Positions 20,424 to 29,705 of a stretch of DNA of 62,488 bases are shown in pieces. The stretch is from Deltaproteobacteria bacterium. GTDB lineage: Bacteria > Desulfobacterota > GWC2-55-46 > UBA9637 > GWC2-42-11. The notes below the pieces were generated by a model. The model worked only from the letters and a program-made list of their open reading frames with translations. It did no database searches and was not told the DNA's origin. Positions within the stretch are counted from its first letter, which is position 1; the number at the start of each line of letters is the position of its first letter. The stretch is from the NCBI GenBank assembly GCA_016223005.1, contig JACRPW010000025.1, forward strand, positions 1 to 62,488, in the 5' to 3' direction. The translations under genes and the position numbers were made by a program.

Positions 20424-21245
20424 CTACCTTCCTGTCAGTTCCTTTGACTTTATCGTTGCTGCCTCTACAGCCTTTATTATATCACTCCTTAAAGCCCCCT
20501 CTTCAAGTTTTTCAATTCCTGCAATGGTTGTGCCTCCAGGAGAGGTAACCATATCCTTTAATTCAGCAAAATGCTTATCGCTTGTAAGGGCAAGTTTTGC
20601 AGAGCCAATCACTGTCTGGATGGCAAGGATGTTTGCAGTTTTTCTGGATAATCCCATCTTTACACCTGCATCGGAAAGCGCCTCCATAATCAGAAAGATG
20701 TATGCGGGCCCGCTCCCGCTGAGTCCTGTTACAGCATCCATCAATTCCTCTTTCTCAATGAAGACTACCTTGCCCACTGTCTCAAATATATGCAGGGCAA
20801 GATTTTTATCATCTTCTGAAACACCATGTGCGGCATATATCCCTATGGCGCCTTCGCATATAAGTGCAGGTGTGTTTGGCATAACCCTTATAATCGGAGG
20901 GGCAGGCGGAGGGACATATTCGCGTATAAAGTTTACTGATACACCTGCTGCAATAGTGATTAGAAGTTTATCCTTTGTTATATCGTCTCCTATCTCTTTA
21001 ACAGTCTCTTTTATATCATTTGATTTAACAGCAAGAATAACAATATCAGCGCCTTTGACCACCTCAAAGTTTTTTGTGAAAACCTTTATCCCGTATTTTT
21101 CTGTGATATACGAAAGCCTTTCCTTGAACTTGTCAGAGGCAAGTATTTGTCCCGGTGTAATCTTTTTGGATGCAAGAAGTCCGCGTATAAGCGCCTCTCC
21201 CATATTGCCTGCACCTATAAAACCTATTGTCTTGTTTGCCAACAT
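20424..21245 (-). CDS. proC: pyrroline-5-carboxylate reductase
   Basis: 273 residues from ATG 21245 (MLANKTIGFIGAGNMGEAL), chosen because GGAGG lies five bases before it. Final step of proline synthesis, NAD(P)H-dependent. Rossmann motif GFIGAGNMGEALI, substrate-side RVMPNTPA, and the C-terminal SGSGPAY and TSPGGTTIAG motifs are intact. Confidence 0.96.
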   Translation of the reverse strand: MLANKTIGFIGAGNMGEALIRGLLASKKITPGQILASDKFKERLSYITEKYGIKVFTKNFEVVKGADIVILAVKSNDIKETVKEIGDDITKDKLLITIAAGVSVNFIREYVPPPAPPIIRVMPNTPALICEGAIGIYAAHGVSEDDKNLALHIFETVGKVVFIEKEELMDAVTGLSGSGPAYIFLIMEALSDAGVKMGLSRKTANILAIQTVIGSAKLALTSDKHFAELKDMVTSPGGTTIAGIEKLEEGALRSDIIKAVEAATIKSKELTGR

Positions 21246-21321
21246 AATTACCTCCATGACTGATTTATGCAGGACTAAAGTCCTACCCTTAATATTTAAT
21301 ATCGGAAATTAAACTTTAAAA

Positions 21322-22035
21322 TTAAGTCTTTTTTTTATTTTCCCTCTTACCGAATATTGCTGTCCCAATCCTTACAATGGTTGCCCCTTCTTCTATTGCC
21401 GTTTCAAAGTCATTTGACATGCCCATAGAAAGTTCTGTCATGGATACATCCTCTATGCCTTCTTTCTGAACATCCCTTGAAATCTCAAAGAGCCTCCTGA
21501 AATACGGTCTTACATCTTCAGGGTCTTCAAAGAATGGCGGTATTGTCATAAGTCCTTTTACAGCAATATTCTTTAACCCTGCAACACCTTTTACAAGGTT
21601 TAAAACATCGCCTTCACAGCAGCCTGATTTGGTCTTCTCTCCTCCGATATTCACCTGAATCAGAATATCCATCTTTTTTTCTGCCCTTTTGTCAATTTCC
21701 ACAGCCAGTAAAGCAGTATCAACAGTCTCAATCATGTCAAACAGATGGACAGCATATTTCACCTTGTTCTTCTGCAGGGTGCCGATAAAGTGCCATTTTG
21801 CCCTTGAATCTGAAATCTGAAATCTCAAATCTGAAATCTTCTCTTTTGCCTCCTGAACATAATTTTCTCCAAATATGTTGATACCACCTGCAATTGCATC
21901 CTTAATCCTTTCGGGTTCAACAGTTTTAGTTGCTGCCGCAATCCTTATATCAGAAGGATTTCTGCTGCTTCTGTTTGCAGCGCTTGCAATACGCTGCCTC
22001 AAAATCAGTATATTCTTTTTAATATCAACAGACAT
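21322..22035 (-). CDS. PLP homeostasis protein, YggS/PROSC family
   Basis: 237-residue PLP-binding TIM-barrel protein. PLP lysine in AATKTVEPERI, then GENYVQEAKEKI, WHFIGTLQKNK, VNIGGEKTKSG and C-terminal SMGMSNDFETAIEEGATIVRIG (quoted in parts). A heptad array TGAAATC (21804-21840) encodes an in-frame ISDLRFQISDSRAK segment just before KWHFIG; this same kind of insertion is seen in several other genes here. Cluster with proC and yggT. Confidence 0.93.
   Translation of the reverse strand: MSVDIKKNILILRQRIASAANRSSRNPSDIRIAAATKTVEPERIKDAIAGGINIFGENYVQEAKEKISDLRFQISDSRAKWHFIGTLQKNKVKYAVHLFDMIETVDTALLAVEIDKRAEKKMDILIQVNIGGEKTKSGCCEGDVLNLVKGVAGLKNIAVKGLMTIPPFFEDPEDVRPYFRRLFEISRDVQKEGIEDVSMTELSMGMSNDFETAIEEGATIVRIGTAIFGKRENKKKT
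21804..21840. repeat. Heptad repeat array inside yggS
   Basis: TTGAATC, then TGAAATC/TGAAATC/TCAAATC/TGAAATC, period 7, in frame. Confidence 0.9.
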
Positions 22036-22052
22036 TGGTTTTATAGCATCTT

Positions 22053-22712
22053 TTAAAATTCAATCCAAGCGGATTTTTTGAAATCCTCTATCCCAATATA
22101 ATGTATCCACCCCATCTCCCAGACAGCGCCCAGAAAGAGCAGTGTAACAACAAAGAGATAACACCATTTCATATCAACTATAGATTCCTTTAATGCGTCA
22201 ATAGTTCTTTCCTTTTTCTTCCACTGACTTGGAAATGCAATGGAAAGACCGATGTTGATACCTGCCAGAGTGGAAAATATATATCCGCCGAATTCAAGGA
22301 TAAAAGTGCCGATAAAGAGTATCTTAAGAATGGGAGAGGCTGGGATGCCGTAGAATAAGATTCCTATATAAAGTGCCCTGCCGATTGTTACCAAAAACGG
22401 CAGAAAAAATATAATACCTGTAAGGGTCGTGGAAATAAAGGCTCCGAATATGAGATTAAAGAAAAATGTATATAAAATCTTAAGCGGCAGATATGGTGCA
22501 AGGGGTCCCAGAAGCGGCTGTAAATAAGACGCTGAAGGGAGGTACTTTAATATCTCTTTTCTGATTTCCATTATCTCCGGCACACCTTGCATTACCATCC
22601 GCTGACCGATGATAATGAATACAAGGTTTAAAAGGACAAGGGTGAGGAGCAGTCCCTGAAACTCAGATGCCTTATGCCATGCAGTCTCATATATCTCCCT
22701 TATCTTATGCAT
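22053..22712 (-). CDS. SpoIIM/DUF95-like integral membrane protein
   Basis: 219 residues with about five hydrophobic segments: LLLTLVLLNLVFIII, FNLIFGAFISTTLTGIIF, FLPFLVTIGRALYIGIL, ILFIGTFILEFGGYIFS and CYLFVVTLLFLGAVW. The central pattern (F.NL..G..........G......N, then E..G) resembles SpoIIM/DUF95 family proteins, which occur widely in non-spore-formers with no settled role. Ends the minus-strand proC-yggS cluster. Confidence 0.65.
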   Translation of the reverse strand: MHKIREIYETAWHKASEFQGLLLTLVLLNLVFIIIGQRMVMQGVPEIMEIRKEILKYLPSASYLQPLLGPLAPYLPLKILYTFFFNLIFGAFISTTLTGIIFFLPFLVTIGRALYIGILFYGIPASPILKILFIGTFILEFGGYIFSTLAGINIGLSIAFPSQWKKKERTIDALKESIVDMKWCYLFVVTLLFLGAVWEMGWIHYIGIEDFKKSAWIEF

Positions 22713-22762
22713 TACATTTTAATAACCTTAATTGCCTATTATAGTCAATATCCAATTGATTG

Positions 22763-22790
22763 CCCAAAAATAGACATTGATTTTTTACGG
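22763..22790. repeat. Repeat family B copy
   Basis: CCCAAAAA, core TAGACATTGA, then TTTTTTACGG; the right end differs from the GGGG of the 13771 copy and matches the copy at 30004. It lies just upstream of the TTGACA at 22794. Confidence 0.8.
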
Positions 22791-22836
22791 TGATTGACAA
22801 TATGACTACTACTATGCTAGATTGCAGCCTAAAACA

Positions 22837-24177
22837 ATGAAGGTTGAACTATCGCCATCTCAGATTATAACACTTGGTTTTTTGGGTATCATACTCATCG
22901 GCACAATAATCCTTGCCCTGCCCATATCATCTGCAAAAGATAGTTTAACCCTTGTGGATGCCCTGTTTACCTCAACATCAGCAGTATGCGTTACAGGTCT
23001 TATTGTGATTGATACGCCAAATGACCTTTCCATGTTTGGGCAGATAGCAACACTCTTGCTTATCCAGATTGGCGGGCTCGGCTATATGACATCTGCTACC
23101 ATCCTTTCAATAGTTGTTGGTAAAAAGGTCGGGTTGAAACAGAGGTTGGTTTTGCAGGAGGCATTGAATGTTTTGAGTCTTGAAGGGCTCATAAGGTTTA
23201 CAAAAGGGGTTTTGAAGGTTACATTTTTATTTGAGTTAATAGGCGCGGTTCTTCTATCAATAAGATTTGCTATGGATATGGATATATTTAAGGCAATATA
23301 TTTCGGGATATTTCACTCTATCTCTGCATTCAACAATGCAGGGTTTTCTCTCTTTTCTAATAATTTGATGGGATACCGAAACGATATCTTCAGTAATATT
23401 GTGATTACAGGACTGATTATAATAGGCGGCATAGGTTTCCTTGTAATAAGCGATGTGTATAAATATACAAGACGCGAGGTTACAAGACTCTCAACCCACA
23501 CAAAACTGGTGATTTCGGTTACCTCTACCCTCATCGTATCAGGCACCACTGCCATCCTTCTGTTTGAATATTTTAATCCCCAGACATTTGCCTCTTTTTC
23601 TCTAAAGTCAAATCTTTTAACAGCATATTTTCACTCTATATCAGCAAGGACAGCAGGTTTTAATACCATTGATATTAGTTTAATGCAGAGTTCTACCCTT
23701 TTTCTTATAATAATGCTTATGGCTGTTGGCGCATCACCCGGTGGGACAGGCGGCGGGATGAAGACAACGACATTTGGCGTAATGATGATTGGTCTCTGGT
23801 CAACCATCAGGGGACATACAGATACAGTCTTTTTTGAAAGGAGGGTGTCTCATGAGTTAATTACAAGGGCGTATGCAATCGGGGCAATGGCTTTTTTAGT
23901 TGTTAATATATCAACCCTTCTCCTCCTCCTTGAAGAAAAGTCGGATTATCTTCACACACTATTTGAGGCTGTGTCTGCATTTGCTACTGTTGGGCTATCT
24001 GTAGGCGATGGAGGTGTCAGGAGTCTTTCAGCGCTTTTCACCGATATGGGAAAACTTACAGTGGCACTAACAATGTTTATAGGCAGGGTTGGACCCCTTA
24101 CAATGGGGATGGCTGTAATAAAAAAGGCAGAGATGGTAAGACTGCGGTATCCTGAAGGCAAGGTATTGATAGGATAA
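22837..24177 (+). CDS. Trk/Ktr-type potassium transporter, membrane subunit
   Basis: About 446 residues, many transmembrane segments, four selectivity-loop repeats each with a conserved Gly: SAVCVTGL, SAFNNAGFSL, SARTAGFNT, SAFATVGLS. This is the TrkH/KtrB superfamily. ATG 22837 (MKVELSPSQI) is my choice; a TTG at 22822 is in frame. A TTGACA at 22794-22799 is a possible -35, but the -10 is unclear. It is followed at 14 bases by the TrkA/KtrA regulatory gene. The short form without an N-terminal extension points to a KtrB-like protein. Confidence 0.95.
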   Translation: MKVELSPSQIITLGFLGIILIGTIILALPISSAKDSLTLVDALFTSTSAVCVTGLIVIDTPNDLSMFGQIATLLLIQIGGLGYMTSATILSIVVGKKVGLKQRLVLQEALNVLSLEGLIRFTKGVLKVTFLFELIGAVLLSIRFAMDMDIFKAIYFGIFHSISAFNNAGFSLFSNNLMGYRNDIFSNIVITGLIIIGGIGFLVISDVYKYTRREVTRLSTHTKLVISVTSTLIVSGTTAILLFEYFNPQTFASFSLKSNLLTAYFHSISARTAGFNTIDISLMQSSTLFLIIMLMAVGASPGGTGGGMKTTTFGVMMIGLWSTIRGHTDTVFFERRVSHELITRAYAIGAMAFLVVNISTLLLLLEEKSDYLHTLFEAVSAFATVGLSVGDGGVRSLSALFTDMGKLTVALTMFIGRVGPLTMGMAVIKKAEMVRLRYPEGKVLIG

Positions 24178-24191
24178 ACACAGGAGGCTTT

Positions 24192-24878
24192 ATGAGAAGA
24201 TTTGCTGTTATTGGTCTGGGCAGATTTGGATACAGTGTTGCAAAAACACTTGTAGAAAAGGGATGCGAGGTTCTTGCAATAGACGATGATGAGGAAAAGA
24301 TAAAGGATGTAAGCGATTTTGTAACCCATGCTGTGCAGATGGATGCAACTGATGAAGAGGCGCTCCGTCATGCAGGGGTTCATTATGTTGATATTGCTGT
24401 GGTGAGTATCGGTGAGAATATTGAGGCAAGCATACTGATTGTCATGACATTAAAGGAGATGGGTGTTAAAGAGGTGTTGGCAAAGGCTGTAACCCCTATT
24501 CATGGAAAGGTTCTCCGAAATATAGGTGTAAGCAAGGTCATCTTTCCTGAAAGGGATATGGCGATAAAGGTGGCAACCAGCCTTGCGACACCAAATATCC
24601 TAGAGCAGATTGAACTTTCGCCTCAATACAGCATCGTAGAAACCTCTGTGCCAAAAGGTCTTGCAGGAAAAACCATCATGGAAAGTGATATAAAGAATAG
24701 ATTTGATGTAAATGTGATTGCCATCAGAAAAAGGGTGCCGGTAATTACAGAGGCTGGCGAGCCTGATTTTATTGAAGAATGGAATGTATCTCCATCAACT
24801 GATGACAGGATAGAGGAGGGGGATGTATTGGTCATGATTGGCGACAACAAAGATTTAGAGAAACTAAAGAAAGGATAA
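24192..24878 (+). CDS. Trk/Ktr potassium channel regulatory subunit
   Basis: 228 residues: an RCK_N Rossmann domain (FAVIGLGRFGYSVAKTL, acidic residue at the end of strand 2, AIDDDEEK) and an RCK_C domain (about 140-225). Cytoplasmic nucleotide-gated ring that controls the KtrB-like pore encoded just upstream. ACAGGAGG precedes the ATG. Confidence 0.95.
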   Translation: MRRFAVIGLGRFGYSVAKTLVEKGCEVLAIDDDEEKIKDVSDFVTHAVQMDATDEEALRHAGVHYVDIAVVSIGENIEASILIVMTLKEMGVKEVLAKAVTPIHGKVLRNIGVSKVIFPERDMAIKVATSLATPNILEQIELSPQYSIVETSVPKGLAGKTIMESDIKNRFDVNVIAIRKRVPVITEAGEPDFIEEWNVSPSTDDRIEEGDVLVMIGDNKDLEKLKKG

Positions 24879-24881
24879 CTT

Positions 24882-25178
24882 ATGACAAGCACAAACAATA
24901 TAAGCAACAAACATGAGTCTAATCAGTCAAAGGTCAAGGATTTGATTGAGATGGGCGAGTTTTATTTTGTAAATCAAAAATGGGATAATGCTGTTGAGGT
25001 CTTAATGAAGGCTAAAAAAATAGACCCTAACAATCCCGATGTCTATTATAACCTTGGCATTGTATATGAGATGAAAAACCAGTTTGAAGATGCAAAGCAG
25101 ATGCTTGAAAAGGTGTTAAAAATAAAGCCTGACCATGAATGCGCCCAGAGACACCTCAATAAATTAGTCGGGACATAA
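24882..25178 (+). CDS. small TPR protein
   Basis: 98 residues with two tetratricopeptide repeats: one around WDNAVEVLMKAKKIDPNNPD and one around YYNLGIVYEMKNQFEDAKQM. No signal peptide. Starts four bases after the ktrA-like stop, so co-transcribed. A protein-interaction adapter of unknown role. Confidence 0.85.
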   Translation: MTSTNNISNKHESNQSKVKDLIEMGEFYFVNQKWDNAVEVLMKAKKIDPNNPDVYYNLGIVYEMKNQFEDAKQMLEKVLKIKPDHECAQRHLNKLVGT

Positions 25179-25197
25179 CGATGTAAATATTTAGATA

Positions 25198-26505
25198 ATG
25201 CCAAACATAAATCTCAATATAGATAATATTACCCTATTCCTTTCAAAAGAAGAAATTTTTAATCTCCAGCCGCAGGTTTTTAAAATCCATGAGCAGATGG
25301 AAAAAAGGGGGGGGGCGGGCAGTGATTTTATTGGCTGGCTTCATGTACCGTCTAAAACATCAAAAGATTTACTCAAAGAAATACATTCTGCGGCAGAACA
25401 TATAAGGGAAAATTCTGAAGTATTTATCTGCATCGGCATTGGCGGCTCATATCTTGGGGCAAAGGCAGCCCTTGGGTTCGTTAGTCATACATTCTATAAC
25501 CAACTCCGTCCTGAAAAAAGGCTCACCCCTGAAATCTACTTTGCAGGGCATAACATGAGTTCCGACTATCTTTCTGATTTACTGGAGATAATTGGCGATA
25601 GGGATATTTGTATAAATGTGATTTCCAAATCAGGGACAACCATTGAACCGGGGACTGCATTCAGGGTCATTAAAAAACTTGTTGAAAAAAGATATGGCAG
25701 GGATGAGGCAAGAAAAAGGATTTTTGCAACAACGGATAAAGAAAAAGGGGCATTAAAGAAACTTGCTGATATTGAAGGATACAAAACCTTTGTTGTGCCT
25801 GATGATATTGGAGGCAGGTATTCGGTTCTGACGCCTGTTGGTCTTCTGCCTATTGCAGCTGCAGGGATTGATATTTTTGAACTCATGGAAGGTGCAAAGG
25901 ATTTTGAGGAACTCACATCAAACCCTGATATAAAATTAAACCCATCTTATCTTTATGCTGCTATCCGCTATCTACTGTATCAAAAAGGCAAGGCAGTAGA
26001 AATCCTCTCATCATTCCATCCATGCCTGCATTATATTGCGCAGTGGTGGAAGCAATTAACTGGAGAGAGTGAGGGTAAAGATAAAAAAGGTGTGTTTCCT
26101 GCTTCAATGGATTTTACTACAGATTTACATTCCCTTGGACAATGGATACAGGACGGACAGAGAATCATATTTGAGACATTCATGCTGATTGAAAGGTCAA
26201 ACAGGGAATTGCTTATACCATCTGCAAAGGATAATGGCGATGGGCTTGGATTTATTGCAGGTAAATCTTTAGATTATGTAAATGACAAGGCATATCAAGG
26301 CACTGCTCGGGCACACAAAGACGGCGGAGTTCCTAATATGACGATTTCTATTAAGGACAGGACGCCCTATTCCCTTGGACAACTCTTTTACTTTTTTGAA
26401 AGGGCTATAGCAATGTCAGGTTATCTACTAGACGTCAATCCATTCAACCAGCCAGACGTGGAGTTTTATAAGAAGAATATGTTTGCCCTTCTGGGAAAAC
26501 AATAA
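25198..26505 (+). CDS. pgi: glucose-6-phosphate isomerase
   Basis: 435 residues, the shorter bacterial Pgi form. Interconverts glucose-6-phosphate and fructose-6-phosphate. Motifs: IGIGGSYLGAKAAL, VISKSGTTIEP, DDIGGRYSVLTPVGLLP, and the C-terminal histidine/lysine region. The ATG at 25198 has only a weak upstream site. Last gene of the ktrB-ktrA-TPR-pgi run. Confidence 0.96.
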   Translation: MPNINLNIDNITLFLSKEEIFNLQPQVFKIHEQMEKRGGAGSDFIGWLHVPSKTSKDLLKEIHSAAEHIRENSEVFICIGIGGSYLGAKAALGFVSHTFYNQLRPEKRLTPEIYFAGHNMSSDYLSDLLEIIGDRDICINVISKSGTTIEPGTAFRVIKKLVEKRYGRDEARKRIFATTDKEKGALKKLADIEGYKTFVVPDDIGGRYSVLTPVGLLPIAAAGIDIFELMEGAKDFEELTSNPDIKLNPSYLYAAIRYLLYQKGKAVEILSSFHPCLHYIAQWWKQLTGESEGKDKKGVFPASMDFTTDLHSLGQWIQDGQRIIFETFMLIERSNRELLIPSAKDNGDGLGFIAGKSLDYVNDKAYQGTARAHKDGGVPNMTISIKDRTPYSLGQLFYFFERAIAMSGYLLDVNPFNQPDVEFYKKNMFALLGKQ

Positions 26506-26717
26506 AAGAATAAATGCCTCTGCAATATTTGCGAAAACAGATAAAGCGGACATTCTAATCTGTAAATCGCCAGTTTGTAAAATAGCGAGGTTTTTAATCA
26601 CTATTTTACGGCATAATCTTCTTTCTTCTGGAAGCCTTCGCTTACCATATGCACAGATATTGCAATATTCATGGCATTCTGCCAAATAGGCATATCTTCA
26701 AAACCCTTATTTCTCAT
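26506..26717 (-). pseudogene. Broken four-helix-bundle (23S rRNA IVP-type) protein gene
   Basis: From ATG 26717 the frame reads MRNKGFEDMPIWQNAMNIAI...SEGFQKKEDYAVK then TAG. The pattern (F.D.P.WQ.A......V......F) is that of four-helix-bundle proteins first known from 23S rRNA intervening sequences. A second frame continues with LQIRMSALSVFANIAEAF, the family's R..A.S...NIAEG signature. Between the two parts is a short inverted repeat (GTAAAATAG ... CTATTTTAC, near 26578-26610) that shifts the frame. The 3' end is lost at the pgi gene. The ATG overlaps the argF stop. Confidence 0.75.
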
Positions 26718-27646
26718 TTCCTGTTTCTTATTTCTGTATTTAGCAGTTTTTCCAGCGCTGCCTTCTGAACATGCAGCCTATTTTCTGCTTCATCAAAGAC
26801 AGCAGATTGTTTACACTCTATTATATCGTCTGTTATCTCTTCTCCCCTGTGGGCAGGAAGGCAGTGCATGACAACAGCGTCTTTTTTTGCAAGTTTTAAA
26901 ATATCTTTATTTATCTGATACCCTTTAAAATCTTTTACTCTTTTTTCCCTTTCTTGTTCCTGTCCCATGCTTGCCCATACATCTGTGTTCAAGACATCGG
27001 CATTATTGGCTGCCTCTTTCAGGTCTATTAAAACCTCAATCTTTGTTTGAGCATTCTTTTTTGCATGCTCCAATATTTTTTTGTCTGGTTCATATCCTTT
27101 TGGACATGCAAGGAATAAATCAAACCCAAGTATTGCCGCAGCCTCTATCCATGAATTTGCCATGTTGTTTCCGTCGCCTATCCATGCGACCTTAAGACCA
27201 TTGTAATGCCCCTTTTTTTCAAACATGGTAAATACATCTGTCAAGACCTGACATGGATGGTGTAAATCAGTCAAGCCGTTTATAACAGGTATCTCCGAAT
27301 GTTCTGCAAACTCCTCCACAATATCATGCCCGAATGTGCGGATAACGACAGCATCTATATACCTAGATAAAACTCTAGCAGTATCCTTTATTGGTTCGCC
27401 TCTGCCTATCTGCGAATCCCGATGGCTTATAAATATTGCATTCCCGCCCATCTGATACATTGCTGCCTCAAATGATACGCGGGTTCTTGTTGATGCCTTT
27501 TCAAATATAAGCCCCAGTGTTTTACCGATAAATGGTTTATAAGGGATGCCCTTTTTATGGTTATCCTTCAGGACACGAGTTCTTTCAAATAATTCGTCTA
27601 TCTCGGATTTTGTCAAGTCAGATATTTTAAGTAAATCTTTTTTCAA
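26714..27646 (-). CDS. argF: ornithine carbamoyltransferase
   Basis: 310 residues. Makes citrulline from ornithine and carbamoyl phosphate. Carbamoyl-phosphate loop STRTRVSFE, HPCQVLTD, and the C-terminal MHCLPAHRGEEIT are intact. The last codons (EIRNRK) are made by an AGAAATA-type heptad array (26705-26737). The start overlaps the argD stop (ATGA), so argD-argF is an operon. CarA, which makes the carbamoyl group, is encoded 2.5 kb away on the other strand. Confidence 0.96.
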   Translation of the reverse strand: MKKDLLKISDLTKSEIDELFERTRVLKDNHKKGIPYKPFIGKTLGLIFEKASTRTRVSFEAAMYQMGGNAIFISHRDSQIGRGEPIKDTARVLSRYIDAVVIRTFGHDIVEEFAEHSEIPVINGLTDLHHPCQVLTDVFTMFEKKGHYNGLKVAWIGDGNNMANSWIEAAAILGFDLFLACPKGYEPDKKILEHAKKNAQTKIEVLIDLKEAANNADVLNTDVWASMGQEQEREKRVKDFKGYQINKDILKLAKKDAVVMHCLPAHRGEEITDDIIECKQSAVFDEAENRLHVQKAALEKLLNTEIRNRK

Positions 27647-28860
27647 GACTGCACCCCATCCAGAACAGGCATTAGAATTTCAAACATCTCATCCACTTCA
27701 TCTTTTGTAACAACAAGAGGCGGGATGAACCTAATTATCTTGTCTGCTGTGCAGTTTATAAGGAGTCCTTTTTCAAGACATTTCTTGACAATATCTGCAC
27801 CCGGAATATCCAATTCCATGCCAATCATTAAGCCCTTGCCGCGAACCTCTTTGATGAACGGATATTCTGCCTTTAGTTTATGTAATTTTTCAATGAGATA
27901 TTTCCCGATCTTCTGACAATTTTCCAGTATACCTTCTTCCAAAACCGCCTTTAATGCTGCAATGCCTGCTGCTGTGGCAAGGGGATTTCCGCCGAAGGTT
28001 GAGGCATGCGTCCCCGGCACAAAACTCTTTGCAATCTCATCAGTTGCCAGCATGGCGCCGATGGCAACGCCGCCTGCCAGCCCTTTTGCCAGCGTCATAA
28101 TATCCGGCGTTACGCCGTAATGCTCATAAGCAAATAACTTTCCCGTGCGCCCCATGCCGACTTGAACCTCATCGAAAATTAGAAGCATGCCTTTTCCTTT
28201 GCAGAGTGCCTTCAACCCTTTCAGATAATTATCGGACGGAATATTCACCCCGCCCTCACCCTGAATAGGCTCAACCATAACAGCGCATGTCTCAGGTGTA
28301 ATTGCAGATTCCACTGCTTGGACATCATCAAAAGGAACATATATAAATTTTTCTAAAAGCGGCTCAAACCCTTGCTGGAACTTCTTCTGTCCTGTTGCAG
28401 CAAGGGTTGCCATAGTCCGCCCATGAAAGGACTTCTCCATTGTAATAATCTGAAATTTATTTTCATCTTTATCTTTAAAATATTTCCTTGCAAGTTTTAT
28501 TGCAGCCTCATTTGCCTCTGCCCCTGAGTTGCAGAAAAACACTTTGTCGGCAAATGAGTTTTTGCAGAGGAGTTCGGCTAATTCTGCCTGCGGCTCAATG
28601 TAATAGAGGTTTGATATATGAATAAGTTTTTCTGCCTGCTCCTGAATCGCCTTTACAACCTTTGGATGACAGTGTCCTAGATTGCAGACCGCAAGGCCTG
28701 CAACAAAATCCAGATATTCCTTTCCATCTGCATCCCAAACCCTGCATCCCTTGCCTTTTGTGATGGCAATGGGAAAACGGTTGTAGGTGTTTGCAATATA
28801 TTTACTCGTTAGATTTATGATTTCCTGTGTAGTCAATTTTACCCTCGTTTTTGGAAGCAT
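27643..28860 (-). CDS. argD: acetylornithine aminotransferase
   Basis: 405-residue class III PLP aminotransferase of arginine synthesis. FCNSGAEANEAAIKLAR, FHGRTMATLAATGQ, DEVQVGMGRTG, and the PLP lysine in TLAKGLAGGVAIG. Substrate specificity is supported by the adjacent argF. The start at ATG 28860 gives a usual N-terminus. Confidence 0.95.
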   Translation of the reverse strand: MLPKTRVKLTTQEIINLTSKYIANTYNRFPIAITKGKGCRVWDADGKEYLDFVAGLAVCNLGHCHPKVVKAIQEQAEKLIHISNLYYIEPQAELAELLCKNSFADKVFFCNSGAEANEAAIKLARKYFKDKDENKFQIITMEKSFHGRTMATLAATGQKKFQQGFEPLLEKFIYVPFDDVQAVESAITPETCAVMVEPIQGEGGVNIPSDNYLKGLKALCKGKGMLLIFDEVQVGMGRTGKLFAYEHYGVTPDIMTLAKGLAGGVAIGAMLATDEIAKSFVPGTHASTFGGNPLATAAGIAALKAVLEEGILENCQKIGKYLIEKLHKLKAEYPFIKEVRGKGLMIGMELDIPGADIVKKCLEKGLLINCTADKIIRFIPPLVVTKDEVDEMFEILMPVLDGVQS

Positions 28861-28939
28861 GGAGATTTATTAAATTACCAAATTAAAACTCAAAATACAA
28901 AAGAAAAATGTGATAATTGCCGAATATGAATAGCCAAGT

Positions 28940-29415
28940 CATATATACCTCCAGTAAAGCTGGAGGCTTGAAAGATGTGAACCGCTCAAAGCGGTTTAAA
29001 ACCATGAGCCGCATAAATGCGGCTGCTATTCAAACATTCTCAACTGGTCAAGTCTTTTCTCTCCTTCCTGCCTGCCTGTGCCGTTGGCACGGCAGACAGG
29101 CACGCAGACAGGATACTTCGGAGGTATACTTATCAGCATATGCAGATGGTCGGACATCAAATGCCCTTCCAACACCAAAGACTCTTTTGACCTCTCCAAG
29201 ATATCTGCGTATCTCTCCATACATTACCTTCTTCCGATATTTCGGTATCCAAACTATATGATACTTGCAATCCCATACTGTATGAGATAAACCTTGCTTG
29301 TCTTCCATTGAAAGCCTCCTTTCCTGTAAACTTTGAGCGGTTCACAGTTAGGGAGGCTTTCATATACTCCAGTAAATGTCAAACTCTACGAGTCCCCCAG
29401 CAAAGCTGGGGGTTT
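28940..29415 (-). mobile_element. IS200/IS605-type element, degenerate
   Basis: Both ends carry subterminal stem-loops of the IS200/IS605 kind: CCTCCAG-TAAAG-CTGGAGG at 28948-28966 and CCCCCAG-CAAAG-CTGGGGG at 29394-29412. Inside there is a perfect 15-bp inverted pair, GTGAACCGCTCAAAG (28977-28991) and CTTTGAGCGGTTCAC (29331-29345), and further hairpins (CCGCTCAAAGCGG, AGCCGCATAAATGCGGCT) near 28982-29030. The only gene is a broken tnpA. No TnpB is present. Confidence 0.8.
29020..29308 (-). pseudogene. IS200-type transposase TnpA (Y1_Tnp), broken
   Basis: N-terminal part in one frame (SHTVWDCKYHIVWIPKYRKK, then YGEIRRYLGEV), then a frameshift with a small deletion, then LEGHLMSDHLHMLISIPPKY in another frame. 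The HUH residues (HLH) survive, but the C-terminal part with the nucleophilic Tyr is gone. It is replaced by a family E repeat (CCTGTCTGC / GCAGGCAGG type, 29065-29110) encoding Cys/Arg-rich nonsense. Cannot be functional. Confidence 0.85.
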
Positions 29416-29466
29416 ACTTATTATTATTATGACACAGCCTCAAGGATTAAATGTGATAAGAATAAT

Positions 29467-29705
29467 ATGTTCACACGAGAGGTTTATAATATCTTAAGGC
29501 ATTGCCTGTGGGGGGGGATAGGCAGGTAGAATTTGTGCTTGAAACCTATGACAAGGAAACCATATCAGAGGTTGTCAGACATAGTTCATATCTTTCCCCT
29601 AAAACTGTCAACTACTGGTGCCTGTGTTTGAATATTAAAAAGGAGGATACGCGATGTTTTACGAGGCAGTTCCCAAGGATGTGGCATCCCTCATCAGCAG
29701 GCTGA
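29467..29705 (+). pseudogene. AbiE-like antitoxin remnant (DUF6922-like)
   Basis: After a frameshift at a run of eight G (29510-29517) the frame reads EFVLETYDKETISEVVRHSS, then YLSPKTVNYWCLCLNI. This matches the C-terminal pattern of small proteins commonly encoded directly before AbiEii-type nucleotidyltransferase toxins. The N-terminal part lies in a different frame. It overlaps the start of the toxin remnant at 29654, as in intact pairs. Family naming is from memory of the pattern. Confidence 0.55.

Noticed and set aside
20524-21312. 262-codon plus-strand open frame antisense to proC
   Set aside because: The minus strand encodes an unmistakable ProC with all motifs; the antisense frame is a codon-usage shadow.
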